Shown here piece by piece: positions 46,875 through 55,952 of a DNA stretch of 64,000 bases. This DNA is from Terriglobus roseus DSM 18391 (GTDB taxonomy: Bacteria > Acidobacteriota > Terriglobia > Terriglobales > Acidobacteriaceae). The DNA lies in NCBI RefSeq assembly GCF_000265425.1, contig NC_018014.1, positions 1,736,001 through 1,800,000 of the forward strand. Direction: 5' to 3'. Every line of letters begins with the position of its first letter. The stretch's first letter is position 1. The position numbers and the translations under genes were made by a program. Under the pieces are notes generated by a model. That model was not told the DNA's origin, ran no database searches, and was given only the letters and a program-made list of their open reading frames with translations.

Positions 46875-48464
46875 TTAGTAGTAGATCTTGCTTTCGGCCC
46901 AATCCGGCGGCAGCGGCATCTTGCGATGGCGTGCCAGGTAGATGTCGTGCCGCTCGTACGGCATGGAGAGCGGATTGTCGACGCGGCCGACGACCTGCAC
47001 CTCCTCGTAGTACTTCTGGATGTTCGCCACGGAGCTCTTGCGGTCGATGATCATGACCTCGCCATCCAGACCACGCGTGCCCCAAAGCCAATACGTATTG
47101 TGTTCGCTGATGACGGTCGGCAGGCCGTGGCCCAGCCATTCGAGTGAAGCCGCCTGACCGTAGTTCCCGCAGAAGATGCCGACCTTTGCGCGGTCCGCCG
47201 GCGACAGCGCATTCACGATCCGTGTGACTTCGTCGACGTTCTCCTGCCAGCCGTACCGGTCGGCAAAGAACTGCGGTAGCGGAGCACGCGCGCTGTTCTC
47301 CGTCTCAGTGTCCGGCAGATGCAGCGCCTTGGCATAACGCCAATAGGTCTGTGGCTGCAGCACCGGCGCAGCGGACGGATAGACGATGGCAGCGCCGACG
47401 ATCATCGTGACAATGCCAACTGCGAAGGCCAGCGGACTGTCACGCTGCACCGACTTACGCTGCGCAAAGCGTGTCTGCCACGCGACGCCGCCCGCAGCGA
47501 AGAGGATGGGGTAGATCGGTGCGAAGTAGTAGTCCTTTGCGCCGAGCGCGATCATGACAACGAGCAGAATGAGAAACGTCAGACCCAGCCAGCGGCGATC
47601 TTGCCTGCGAAGCAGGTGAACGAGTCCGGGCAGCCAGACGAAGGCGCCCCAGGGGCCGATGACGACGATCTGGTTCAGGACGAAAGCCAGCGGCGACAGC
47701 CTGATGTTCTTTCCCTGCTCGCGGCCGTTGCGCAGGAACTCCAGCGTGGGCCAGTGGTTGTGTACCTGCCACAAGACATTCGGAAGCGCGATCAGGATCA
47801 GCAGACCGATGCCGAAGGCGGCGTGGCGTGTAAACAGAACACGCCGCTGCGGTGTCAGCAGCAACGCAATTCCCACCGAGATCAGAAAGAAGAGCATGGA
47901 TGGCTTGTTCAGCAGGCCGACGCCGGCGCTGACGCCCAACAGCGACCACCACATCCACCGGCGATCGATGCCGTCCGCTTCATCGCGGAAGATCATGATG
48001 AGCGCCAGCAGGCAGGGCATCCAGAACATGGACTCGAAGCTGTTCATGGAGAGGAAGCCGTCGATTCCAAGAAACAACGGGACGCTAAGGACGGCCGCCA
48101 TGGCCAGCGCCTGTGCCGACCTTTTCCCGCCCAGCGACCAGCAGAGCAGCCCCGTCAGGAAGACGCGCATGGCTCCCGCGGCGGCGGAGAGGATGCGGAT
48201 GCCCAGTAGACTGTGCCCGAAGACCGTCTCCGCGATCCGTGCCTGCAGAGCTACGATGGGGCCGTGGTCCACGTAGCCCCAGGCCAGATGGCGGCCGCAC
48301 ATCAAGTAGTAGAACTCATCGCGAAAGTAGCCCATGCCGATATGGCGCTGCCACAGTGTGGCGGCTATGTGGATCAGCAGCTTGATCGCGAAGAAAAGTA
48401 ACGCGAGGCGAACCGCAGAGCGCAGAGAAGCGTCTGTTGGACGGACAATAGTCGTGCGGGTCAT
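46875..48464 (-). CDS. Family 39-type membrane glycosyltransferase
   Basis: A 529-residue integral membrane protein of the ArnT/PMT fold, using a polyprenyl-phosphate sugar on the periplasmic side. The first loop after helix 1 carries the catalytic Asp-Glu motif (YFRDEFYYLMCGRHLAWGYVDHGP, seen in two parts), and the DHGP matches the family's YxDHPP pattern. About 11 helices follow, then a soluble C-terminal domain of about 130 residues. ATG at 48464 is chosen because the earlier open part is charged and unlike the family. Its divergent neighbour encodes a zinc peptidase, with an inverted repeat between them. Confidence 0.88.
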   Translation of the reverse strand: MTRTTIVRPTDASLRSAVRLALLFFAIKLLIHIAATLWQRHIGMGYFRDEFYYLMCGRHLAWGYVDHGPIVALQARIAETVFGHSLLGIRILSAAAGAMRVFLTGLLCWSLGGKRSAQALAMAAVLSVPLFLGIDGFLSMNSFESMFWMPCLLALIMIFRDEADGIDRRWMWWSLLGVSAGVGLLNKPSMLFFLISVGIALLLTPQRRVLFTRHAAFGIGLLILIALPNVLWQVHNHWPTLEFLRNGREQGKNIRLSPLAFVLNQIVVIGPWGAFVWLPGLVHLLRRQDRRWLGLTFLILLVVMIALGAKDYYFAPIYPILFAAGGVAWQTRFAQRKSVQRDSPLAFAVGIVTMIVGAAIVYPSAAPVLQPQTYWRYAKALHLPDTETENSARAPLPQFFADRYGWQENVDEVTRIVNALSPADRAKVGIFCGNYGQAASLEWLGHGLPTVISEHNTYWLWGTRGLDGEVMIIDRKSSVANIQKYYEEVQVVGRVDNPLSMPYERHDIYLARHRKMPLPPDWAESKIYY

Positions 48465-48494
48465 GCTGGAAGCATACGCAATCCGGGGCGCAAT

Positions 48495-48526
48495 CGTTCC
48501 TCCCTTTTTCGCTTCGCGGGGGAACG
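48495..48526. promoter_or_regulatory. Inverted repeat between glycosyltransferase and zinc peptidase genes
   Basis: CGTTCCTCCC at 48495-48504 pairs with GGGGGAACG at 48518-48526 with one wobble. It sits in the 144-base divergent region between the two starts. It could be an operator or a hairpin in either leader. Confidence 0.35.
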
Positions 48527-48608
48527 GAGGCATCGGGAGGCGGGCGTCCGCATCCAACGGAACGCAAACCAGATTCACACACCACATCACTACCTAAGGG
48601 GCAAGCAG

Positions 48609-49526
48609 ATGCAATGGACGCCGGGCGGCACAAGCAGTGACATCGAGGATCGGCGGGGTGATTCCGGCGGTGGCGGCGGGTTCAACCTGGGCGGTGGCGG
48701 TGGCTTCGGCATCGTTGGCTTCATCGTCGTTGTGGTGATCGGCCTTATCTCTGGCCGTGGCTTCCTGGGCAGCATCCTTGGTGGTCTGGGCGCAGGCGTG
48801 GGCAGCGGCAGTGGAGCGCCGGTGCAGCGCGAGTCGGCACGAAACGCAGACGGGTCGATTCAGGAGAGTGCTTCCGAGCATCGCGACGTGCAGCTCGTCT
48901 CGTTCGTGCTGGACGATGCGCAGAAGACCTGGACGGCGATCCTGCCGCAGCAGGCCGGTCGCAACTATCGCCACGCCAAGCTCGTTCTCTTCCGCGACGC
49001 GACACGGTCAGGCTGCGGGAATGCACAGTCCTCCACGGGCCCCTTCTACTGCCCGGCGGACGAGCGCGTGTACATCGACCTTGGTTTTTGGGATGAGCTG
49101 CGCAAGCTCGGCGGCAACACCGGCGACTTTGCGCAGGCGTACGTGATCACACACGAGATCGGTCACCACGTACAGAACATCCTGGGCATCGAGCAGCGTG
49201 CGCAGAGCGCCATGCGCGATCCGTCGCAACGATCGAAGACCTCCGTGGAACTTGAGCTGCAGGCCGATTGCTACGCCGGTATCTGGGCGCACAGCACGCA
49301 GCGACGCAACATCCTGCAGTCGGGTGATATCGACCAGGCCCTGCAGAATGCAGCGGCTGTTGGTGACGACCACATCCAGAAGATGCAGCGCGGCAGCGTC
49401 AGCCCGGAGAGCTTCACGCACGGATCCAGCGCAGAGCGGCAGGGCTGGTTCAAACGTGGCTTTACGACCGGCGAAGTAAAGCAGTGCGACACCTTTACCG
49501 CGGGTGCGGACGGCTACGGCGGCTGA
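48609..49526 (+). CDS. Neutral zinc metallopeptidase, YpfJ family
   Basis: A 305-residue membrane-anchored protein. A short cytoplasmic start and Gly-rich stretch lead to one membrane helix (FGIVGFIVVVVIGLISG, about residues 33-49), then a Gly-rich linker and the peptidase domain. The zinc motif is HEIGH at residues 182-186 (THEIGHHVQN), and a later ELQADCYAGIWAH supplies the third ligand. The gene is usually called ypfJ or simply neutral zinc metallopeptidase; substrates are not established. ATG at 48609 is preceded by AAGGGGCAAG. The next gene begins just after its stop. Confidence 0.93.
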   Translation: MQWTPGGTSSDIEDRRGDSGGGGGFNLGGGGGFGIVGFIVVVVIGLISGRGFLGSILGGLGAGVGSGSGAPVQRESARNADGSIQESASEHRDVQLVSFVLDDAQKTWTAILPQQAGRNYRHAKLVLFRDATRSGCGNAQSSTGPFYCPADERVYIDLGFWDELRKLGGNTGDFAQAYVITHEIGHHVQNILGIEQRAQSAMRDPSQRSKTSVELELQADCYAGIWAHSTQRRNILQSGDIDQALQNAAAVGDDHIQKMQRGSVSPESFTHGSSAERQGWFKRGFTTGEVKQCDTFTAGADGYGG

Positions 49527-49530
49527 TGCG

Positions 49531-50847
49531 GTGGATCAGCTAGTCACCGATCAAACGACGAAAAGACGTACATCGGTGTACAAGGCACTGCGTTGGTATC
49601 TCATCGTGTTTGTCGTTTTGGCGGCGATGGGATGGGGCCTTGAGATTGCGGGTCGCGCGGATGTGGGCGATGTCTCCATCGACCACTCCGCGCTGTTTCA
49701 TCCGGAAGAGGATTTTCACGATCGCGCAGCGTTTGGCGACCTGACCGACGTAAAGGACAGGACCGTACGCCTGAGTGCGGCGGCTCTCCATAAGCCGGGT
49801 TTCGTCGCCTTTCCTTATCCACCGGCTGCGGCGTTTCTCTTTAAATTCTTTAATCAGGGCTTTTCCAACGGACCGGCGGCTTACCTCTGTTGCTTCGGTC
49901 TGATCGCGGTCGTTGCGGTCGGTCTGGTGGCGATGCGTCTGGGCCGTGGGCAGCGATTGGCATTGGCAGTGTTGCTTACGACGGCGCTGCTGGGGTCTTC
50001 GCAGATCTTCTGTGCGAATCGCGGCAATCTCGAGTTGTTCAGTGGCACCTTTGCGGCGGCCGGCCTTGGGCTTTTTCTTGGAGGGTTCGGCTGGGCCGCC
50101 GCTGTCGCGGTCGGCTTAGCGATGTGTGTGAAGCCTTTTCCTGCATTGCTCCTGCTGTTGTTTTTGTGGCGCAGGCAGTGGGCCCAGGCGGCACTCGCGA
50201 TCGCGGTCTGCGTGTTGGTCTCAACTGCTGCACTGTATGTTCTTGGGCCGAGTGTTCCGGCTGCGGCAAAGATCATCCTCACGTGCTGGGCTGACTACTT
50301 CAACCAGCAGGTGGTCGTGCTGAACATCGTGCAGGAGTTGAAGACGGATCACTCACTGATGGATGCGGTGAAGCTTGTGCTGTGGCGCGTACTTGGTGAT
50401 GATTTCCTGGATGTGAAGCTGACGGATTCCGACCTGCCCGTATGGGCTCGGCTTGATCTGTGGGTGAGTTTCTTTGAAGTCTTCGCGGTGTTTGCTGCGG
50501 CCTTTGTTGCGTGGTTCTTCCGTCGTGGCCCGGTACTGAATCAGGTCTTTGCGCTCGTGCTGTTGATGGTTCTGCTCCCCTTCATCTCATCGGAGTACAC
50601 GCTGATGCTGCTGTACCTGCCGTGCGCCGTACTGCTCGTGCGGATGAGTCAGGGTGGCTGGGCCGGAAGCCCGCGGCAGATGGCAACGATTGCTGTGTTG
50701 CTGGCCCTGCTGTTCGCGCCACTGAATGTGTTGGGTGTCTATGCTGGCCTGGCGAAGACAGTGCTGCTGCTTGGCCTGTTTGGCTTCGTGGCTCGTGTGC
50801 CGTTAGGAGACTCTGCCGAGGGTAGACATCTACTGAAGGATGCGTAG
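49531..50847 (+). CDS. Family 87-type membrane glycosyltransferase (DUF2029)
   Basis: A membrane protein of about 438 residues with 9-11 helices, resembling the DUF2029/GT87 group of polyprenyl-phosphomannose-dependent transferases. After the first helix (YLIVFVVLAAMGWGLEIAG) there is a periplasmic loop with HPEEDFHDR, where catalytic acids are expected. A FAYPPAA-like motif (FVAFPYPPAAAFLFKF) is typical. GTG at 49531 follows the peptidase stop by four bases; an upstream GTG at 49504 would overlap that gene. No good ribosome site decides. It probably forms a transcript with the zinc peptidase and overlaps the convergent uvrC end by 18 bases. Confidence 0.85.
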   Translation: MDQLVTDQTTKRRTSVYKALRWYLIVFVVLAAMGWGLEIAGRADVGDVSIDHSALFHPEEDFHDRAAFGDLTDVKDRTVRLSAAALHKPGFVAFPYPPAAAFLFKFFNQGFSNGPAAYLCCFGLIAVVAVGLVAMRLGRGQRLALAVLLTTALLGSSQIFCANRGNLELFSGTFAAAGLGLFLGGFGWAAAVAVGLAMCVKPFPALLLLLFLWRRQWAQAALAIAVCVLVSTAALYVLGPSVPAAAKIILTCWADYFNQQVVVLNIVQELKTDHSLMDAVKLVLWRVLGDDFLDVKLTDSDLPVWARLDLWVSFFEVFAVFAAAFVAWFFRRGPVLNQVFALVLLMVLLPFISSEYTLMLLYLPCAVLLVRMSQGGWAGSPRQMATIAVLLALLFAPLNVLGVYAGLAKTVLLLGLFGFVARVPLGDSAEGRHLLKDA

Positions 50848-52833
50848 AGCGGGATCGCCTGCATCCGTCGTCGGTGTGCCCATCCCGTCGATGACGCCTT
50901 CGCGCTCGCCGTCAAAGTAGGCGCGGATCTTCTTCGCAGTTGCTGCATTTACGACGGCCGTCAGCGCGTCGTAGCCTGCGGCCTTGATGCCGCGCAGACT
51001 GCCGAAGTGTTCGATCAGACGCTTGCGCGTGGTGTCGCCGACACCAGGTATCTCCAGCAGTTCGCTGTCCCGGTCGCGCATCTCGCGGCGCTTGCGGTGG
51101 TAGCTGATCGCGAAGCGGTGCGACTCATCGCGGATTCGTTGCACCAGGTGCAGCACCGGGCTGCGGCGGTCAAGAACGACCGGATCGTCCTCCTGCCCGT
51201 AGACGTAGATCACTTCCTCCCGCTTCGCGATGGAAGCGAGCGGTTGCAGCGTGATGCCGATACTCTCAAGCGCTGCGTAGGCAGCGTGCAGTTGGCCCAA
51301 TCCGCCGTCAATGAGGATCAGGGAGGGGAACGGCTCGTTGTGCGCCTGGAGCTTGCTGTAGCGGCGCACCAGGATCTCGTGCATCGATGCGAAGTCGTCG
51401 ACGCCGCTGACGGTCTTCACCTTGAACTTGCGGTAGTCGGCCTTTTTCATCTCGCCGTTCTCCCACACGACCATGCTGGCGACGGTCTCTGCGCCGGCGA
51501 TGTGCGAGATGTCGAAGCACTCGATGCGGGTTGGGATTTCGGGCAGGCCCAGCGCCTCCTGCAGCGCGTTGGCGATGGCGTTCTTCGATGGCGTCAGCGT
51601 GCGGAAGCGTTGATCGTACGACTGCTTGGCGTTCTGCCCGACGAGATCGACGAGGGAGCGCTTGTCGCCGCGCTGTGGTGCAAGGATCTCAACCTTGCGG
51701 CCCGACTGCTCGCTCAGGAACGAGGCCAGGGCGACGCGGTCCGGGAACTCCAGCGGTACCAGGATCGTGCGTGGAACGTACGGCTGGTCGAGGTAGAGCT
51801 GCTTCAGAAATGCGGAGAAGAAGACGCCCGGTGAGAACGGCTCGGACGCAGGAGGCGCGGCGTTGAAGCTGTCGGCCGTGGGCTCTGACTGCTCTTTCAG
51901 GCTTACGCCTGGGGTCGGTTCGACGGATGTCTCGTCCTGCTCCGGCTCTCCCGCGTCGAAGAGCAGGTCGGGCAGATCCTCCCAGAAGAAATCGCGTTTA
52001 TCGACGATCTTGCCTTCACGCATGTGGAACTGCCCAACGGCGAGCATCTCCTTGTCGAAGTGATAGCCGAAGACATCCGCATCCTCGTTCTCTGCGGATG
52101 CGATGCGCTGCTTCTCCTGCAACTGGTGAACGGTCACAAGCTGGTCGCGGAACTTTGCTGCCATCTCGTACTGCTCGTTCATGGCGGCGTCGGCCATGCG
52201 CTTCTTCAGACGGCTTTCGAGTTCATCCTCATGACCTTCTAGAAACAGCTGTACGTCGCGGATCGCCTCGCGATACGTCTCGGGCGCCACCTGGTTCTCA
52301 ACGCAGGGCGCGAGGCATCGCTTGATGTAGAACTCGAGGCAGGGTCGGGGGTGGTAGCGATTGAGGTCGACCTTGCAGCTGGGAATCAGGAACGAGCGGT
52401 GGATCAGGTCCACGATGCGATACGCCAGATTGCCGGGGAAGTAGGGGCCGTAGTACTGGCTGCCATCCTTCTTCAATTTGCGCGTGACGAAGACCTTCGG
52501 GTGGCGGTCGCCCGTGGTCAGCTTCACATACGGGTAGGTCTTGTCGTCGCGCAGAAGGATGTTGAAGCGCGGCTTCCGCTGTTTGATTAGGTTGTTTTCG
52601 AGCGCCAGCGCCTCGTGCTCGTTCGCCACCTGGATGTAGTCGACGTCGACCGCTTCGCGCATCAGCGAGCCGGTCTTTCGATTGGCGAGCTGGTTTGCCT
52701 CCAGCAGATAGCTGCTCACGCGGCTGCGAAGATTCTTCGCCTTGCCGACGTAGATCACCTCACCCTCGGCGTTCTTGTACAGGTAGACGCCTGGCTGCTT
52801 GGGGAGTGTCCGGATTTTAGCGGCGAGATCCAT
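50830..52833 (-). CDS. uvrC: UvrABC excinuclease subunit C
   Basis: A 667-residue DNA repair nuclease making both incisions around bulky lesions. The GIY-YIG domain is at about residues 1-90 (PGVYLYKNAEGEVIYVGKAKNLRSRV). The UVR motif binding UvrB is at about 200-240 (LESRLKKRMADAAMNEQYEMAAKFRDQL). The RNase H-like incision domain is at about 370-560 (ECFDISHIAGAETVASMVVWENG and LILIDGGLGQL), and a C-terminal HhH pair follows (ELLEIPGVGDTTRKRLIEHFG), all read in blocks. An acidic insertion at about 290-330 is rich in Glu and Pro. A 12-bp palindrome lies 59 bases upstream of the start. Confidence 0.96.
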   Translation of the reverse strand: MDLAAKIRTLPKQPGVYLYKNAEGEVIYVGKAKNLRSRVSSYLLEANQLANRKTGSLMREAVDVDYIQVANEHEALALENNLIKQRKPRFNILLRDDKTYPYVKLTTGDRHPKVFVTRKLKKDGSQYYGPYFPGNLAYRIVDLIHRSFLIPSCKVDLNRYHPRPCLEFYIKRCLAPCVENQVAPETYREAIRDVQLFLEGHEDELESRLKKRMADAAMNEQYEMAAKFRDQLVTVHQLQEKQRIASAENEDADVFGYHFDKEMLAVGQFHMREGKIVDKRDFFWEDLPDLLFDAGEPEQDETSVEPTPGVSLKEQSEPTADSFNAAPPASEPFSPGVFFSAFLKQLYLDQPYVPRTILVPLEFPDRVALASFLSEQSGRKVEILAPQRGDKRSLVDLVGQNAKQSYDQRFRTLTPSKNAIANALQEALGLPEIPTRIECFDISHIAGAETVASMVVWENGEMKKADYRKFKVKTVSGVDDFASMHEILVRRYSKLQAHNEPFPSLILIDGGLGQLHAAYAALESIGITLQPLASIAKREEVIYVYGQEDDPVVLDRRSPVLHLVQRIRDESHRFAISYHRKRREMRDRDSELLEIPGVGDTTRKRLIEHFGSLRGIKAAGYDALTAVVNAATAKKIRAYFDGEREGVIDGMGTPTTDAGDPALRILQ

Positions 52834-52891
52834 GAGGGAGCGAAGGCAGGCGAGCGGCCTGCCTTTAGTTTAGATTGCCGGCGTAGTTGGA

Positions 52892-52920
52892 AGTTTCTGC
52901 CGGGATTTCCGGCAGAAACT
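52892..52920. promoter_or_regulatory. Perfect 12-bp inverted repeat upstream of uvrC
   Basis: AGTTTCTGCCGG at 52892-52903 and CCGGCAGAAACT at 52909-52920 are exact complements around a five-base loop. It lies in the divergent region between uvrC (start 52833) and the OmpA lipoprotein gene (start 53064). It is either an operator or an RNA hairpin in the uvrC leader. It does not match the standard LexA boxes I know. Confidence 0.5.
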
Positions 52921-52974
52921 GCCCCGTATTCGCCTGCGCTTCTCTCTGATGGGGCTGTAACTGATTCATATAAA

Positions 52975-53011
52975 GCAACTTGTGAGCGTTAATGTTTGGT
53001 GATCAAGTTGC
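52975..53011. promoter_or_regulatory. Inverted repeat upstream of OmpA lipoprotein gene
   Basis: GCAACTTG at 52975-52982 and CAAGTTGC at 53004-53011 form an 8-bp perfect inverted repeat with a 21-base spacer, ending 53 bases before the OmpA lipoprotein start. The spacing suits a dimeric regulator or an RNA stem. Confidence 0.35.
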
Positions 53012-53063
53012 ACAAGAGTACACGTCAGGCGCCATGCGCCTTTAAGACCTGGAGGATGGATCA

Positions 53064-53801
53064 ATGAATACCAGCGTAAAGAAAATGACACGTGCAGGGT
53101 TGGCAGCGGGATCCGCTGCCCTGATTCTTTTTCTGACCACGGGCTGCTCGACCAAGAACTACGTTCGTTCCCAGGCAACACCGCTGGTGCAGAACACCAA
53201 CGAACTTGACGCGCGCACGTCGCAGGATCACCGGAACATCGTCGACACGGACACCCGCGCCACTGCCGGAATTGCCAACGCTCAGAACGCAGCAGATGCC
53301 GCGAACCAGCATGCGCTGGCCGCCGGTCAGTCGGCTGACAAGGCACAGGGCAGTGCAAAGGATGCCTACAACCGCGTGGACTCGCTCGCGGGCGCAGTCG
53401 CCGGCCTGGATACCTATAAGCCCCTCAGCGAGAGCAGCGTGACCTTTGGGTTCGATAAGTCAACGCTGACCGCAACAGATAAGAAAGAACTGGACAGCAT
53501 CGCTGCAAGCCTGGACACCACAAAGCACTACATCCTGGAACTGACAGGCGGTACCGACTCGACCGGCGACGCGCAGTACAACTACGCGCTGAGCCAGAAG
53601 CGTGCGGACGCAGTGGCTTTCTATCTACAGAGCAAGTACAACATCCCGCCGCACAAGTTCTACATGGTGGGTATCGGCAAGGATAAGGAAGTAGCTTCGA
53701 ACCGTACGGCCGCTGGCCGTAAGGAAAACCGCCGGGTGGCAGTTCGTGTGCTATCCAACTTGCAGGACGAGGGAACCACGACCGCGCGCGCCGGTCAATA
53801 G
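53064..53801 (+). CDS. OmpA-family peptidoglycan-binding lipoprotein
   Basis: A 245-residue lipoprotein with a signal sequence and lipobox FLTTGCS (Cys near residue 29). A long Ala/Asp-rich helical middle (about 50-105) keeps the domain away from the membrane. The C-terminal OmpA domain shows SSVTFGFDKSTLTATDKKEL, LTGGTDSTGDAQYNYALSQKRADAV and RTAAGRKENRRVAVRV, read in blocks. The conserved Asp and Arg that grip diaminopimelate are present. It resembles Pal but is not beside tol genes. ATG at 53064 has GGAGGAT about seven bases upstream. A terminator follows. Confidence 0.93.
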   Translation: MNTSVKKMTRAGLAAGSAALILFLTTGCSTKNYVRSQATPLVQNTNELDARTSQDHRNIVDTDTRATAGIANAQNAADAANQHALAAGQSADKAQGSAKDAYNRVDSLAGAVAGLDTYKPLSESSVTFGFDKSTLTATDKKELDSIAASLDTTKHYILELTGGTDSTGDAQYNYALSQKRADAVAFYLQSKYNIPPHKFYMVGIGKDKEVASNRTAAGRKENRRVAVRVLSNLQDEGTTTARAGQ

Positions 53802-53823
53802 CCTGTTTCGATAGCGTAAACAT

Positions 53824-53850
53824 GGGGCGGCCTTCGGGCCGCCCTTTTGT
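53824..53850 (+). terminator. Rho-independent terminator after the OmpA lipoprotein gene
   Basis: An 8-bp GC stem (GGGCGGCC with complement GGCCGCCC) and TTCG tetraloop is followed by TTTTGTG, 23 bases past the stop. Confidence 0.9.
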
Positions 53851-53933
53851 GTAAGACGGGTGTGTCTGTTACCGAACTTTCTTGTTATATGTCATGCCGC
53901 CAGTTGCGAGTACGCTCTGTGTAGGAATTGTGT

Positions 53934-55229
53934 ATGGCGCGACCAGGAACAAAATCGGAAGGTGACCCCGCATCAAGTGGCAGCATGAACGGGCACGATC
54001 TCTCATCGCTGACGAGCAAAGATCTGGACGAGACAATTGCTCTGTTAGAGGGCGGCGGGTTCTGCTGGCTGCGCCACAGTCCGATCCTCGAAGCCCGATT
54101 TGAGGATTCATTATCGGTCCACCGTTCCAAGAGGTTTTTGATTGAAGGGATCATCTGTGTCCTGCTCTTCAACCTGTTCCTGATCCCGGACTACTTCCTC
54201 TTTCCACAACACTTTCTTCACTTTTTTGTCGTACGGATCGGATTTGCGACTCCGCCCGCCCTCGTCGCCCTCATTCTTTTGCGGCGAGGTGTCAGTGCGG
54301 CCGTACGCGAGAGCTGTGTGGTCGTAATCGGCGTAACCTTCGCGCTGACTATTCTTTACCTCTACTTTGACATCAGCCCGGTGGTGTCGTCGTATGCGGT
54401 GACCGATCTGTCCATTCTGCTTTTGTTTGCCAACGTTGGCATCCGCGCACGATTCCCATACGCGATCGTGGTCTCGGTACTCTGTGTCTTGTTCGGTGCG
54501 ATCTACCTGGTGCTGGATCCGATGTTGAAGCAGCCGGAAAAGGTTGAGAGTTTTGCCATCCTGTTCGCAGCAGCACTGCTTTCTGTTGTCGGAAACTACA
54601 GCATTGAGCGCGGGGACCGGCTCAACTTTCTGCGTCGACTCGAGAGTGAAGTGAGCTTCGGGGAACTCGCGAATGCGAACGATGAACTCCTGCTGCTGGC
54701 AAGGCAGGACAAGCTGACGGGGCTGGCCAATCGTGGGCACTTCGACGAGACTTACCGGACCATTTGGTACGAGAGTATTGAGAACGGTTCGATTCTGTCG
54801 GTCATCATGATCGACATCGATAACTTCAAGGCGCTGAATGATAGGTACGGACACCTCTACGGCGACTCCGTGCTGCAGCGTGTCGCGACACTTCTGAAGC
54901 AGGCCTTGCGCGGGGAAGAGGACTTCGTCGCTCGATACGGCGGCGAGGAGTTCATTGTCTTGCTGCCGAATACTTCAGAGGAAGCCGGCCTGATCGTCGC
55001 ACAGCGAATTCGCCTGCTGATTGAGGTCGCAGGGAGTCCGGCGGTGCCGGCGGTCGCTTCGCACGAGCATGGGTGGGGGACCGTCAGCTGCGGTCTGGCT
55101 ACGGTGCATCCGCGGAAGGGGCTGAGTCGCAACGGCCTGATCGCTCAGGCTGATGTAGCGCTCTACCAGGCCAAGGCGGATGGACGAAACCGCGTTTGTG
55201 TCGCGGAAACCGTGAAGGCGGAGCGCTAA
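53934..55229 (+). CDS. Membrane-bound diguanylate cyclase (GGDEF domain)
   Basis: A 431-residue protein with an N-terminal soluble segment and about six membrane helices (residues 70-235). A short linker and a GGDEF domain (about 265-425) follow. The active-site motif is YGGEEF, and the upstream FDETYRTIW and MIDIDNFKALNDRYGH are intact, so it should make cyclic di-GMP. The RxxD inhibitory site is not in its usual register (RGEED precedes the motif), so product inhibition may be weak. ATG at 53934 has AGGAA six bases upstream. The input domain is an unclassified membrane sensor. Confidence 0.92.
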   Translation: MARPGTKSEGDPASSGSMNGHDLSSLTSKDLDETIALLEGGGFCWLRHSPILEARFEDSLSVHRSKRFLIEGIICVLLFNLFLIPDYFLFPQHFLHFFVVRIGFATPPALVALILLRRGVSAAVRESCVVVIGVTFALTILYLYFDISPVVSSYAVTDLSILLLFANVGIRARFPYAIVVSVLCVLFGAIYLVLDPMLKQPEKVESFAILFAAALLSVVGNYSIERGDRLNFLRRLESEVSFGELANANDELLLLARQDKLTGLANRGHFDETYRTIWYESIENGSILSVIMIDIDNFKALNDRYGHLYGDSVLQRVATLLKQALRGEEDFVARYGGEEFIVLLPNTSEEAGLIVAQRIRLLIEVAGSPAVPAVASHEHGWGTVSCGLATVHPRKGLSRNGLIAQADVALYQAKADGRNRVCVAETVKAER

Positions 55230-55232
55230 AAG

Positions 55233-55883
55233 CTACAGGAGTGAGCCAATCAGGTGGCCCATCTTGTCCCGCTTCACTTCCAGATACTTCTGGCTCGTGA
55301 GTTCCGCAGCGACTTCGGCGCTGATCCGTTCCACTACCTTGATGCCGGCGTTTTCCATCGCCTGCACCTTCTCCGGATTGTTCGTGATCAGGCGAACGGC
55401 CTTCACTCCAAGCTGCTTGAGAATCTCCGCCGGCAACGTGAAGTCCCGGTGGTCTGAGCGGTAGCCCAGATCCTCGTTGGCCTGGATCGTGTCACGACCC
55501 TGATCCTGCAATTCGTAAGCGCGCAGCTTCGCCATCAGGCCGATGCCACGACCCTCTTGCGCCTCATAGATCAGGATGCCTGCGCCGTGCGCCGTGATGG
55601 TATCCAGCGCCAGCTCAAGCTGCTGTCGGCAGTCGCACCGCAGCGAATGAAAGACATCGCCGGTAAGGCACTGTGAGTGCACTCGCACAATGGGCGTCTT
55701 GCCATTACAGTTCCCATCGCTGCAGTCGCCGTAGACAAGCGCGACGGCTTCTTCGACGGTCTTACCCATGGGCCCGGGTGTTGCACCGGGGGGCAGGTGG
55801 CCTTCGAAGCCAAGAATGCGGAAGCTGCCCCAGCGTGTGGGCAGGTCGGCTTCGGCAATTTTCTCAACCCGGCTGTATTGCAT
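55233..55883 (-). CDS. ribA: GTP cyclohydrolase II
   Basis: A 216-residue enzyme opening GTP to the first committed riboflavin precursor. Zinc ligands are Cys72, Cys83 and Cys85 in SQCLTGDVFHSLRCDC. GTP-binding residues include EGRGIGLMAKLRAY and the catalytic DLGYRSDHRDF. The protein is stand-alone, without the RibB (DHBP synthase) domain fused in many bacteria. It carries an insertion at about residues 30-62, with a Cys-rich GDCSDGNCNG loop. The start at 55883 gives a normal N-terminus. It converges on the diguanylate cyclase with a three-base gap. Confidence 0.95.
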   Translation of the reverse strand: MQYSRVEKIAEADLPTRWGSFRILGFEGHLPPGATPGPMGKTVEEAVALVYGDCSDGNCNGKTPIVRVHSQCLTGDVFHSLRCDCRQQLELALDTITAHGAGILIYEAQEGRGIGLMAKLRAYELQDQGRDTIQANEDLGYRSDHRDFTLPAEILKQLGVKAVRLITNNPEKVQAMENAGIKVVERISAEVAAELTSQKYLEVKRDKMGHLIGSLL

Positions 55884-55952
55884 AACGTCATTCTATAGAT
55901 GCCGGACTGAGCGCACGGATGCAGGCAGTGCCCGGCGACGTACAGTAGAACC

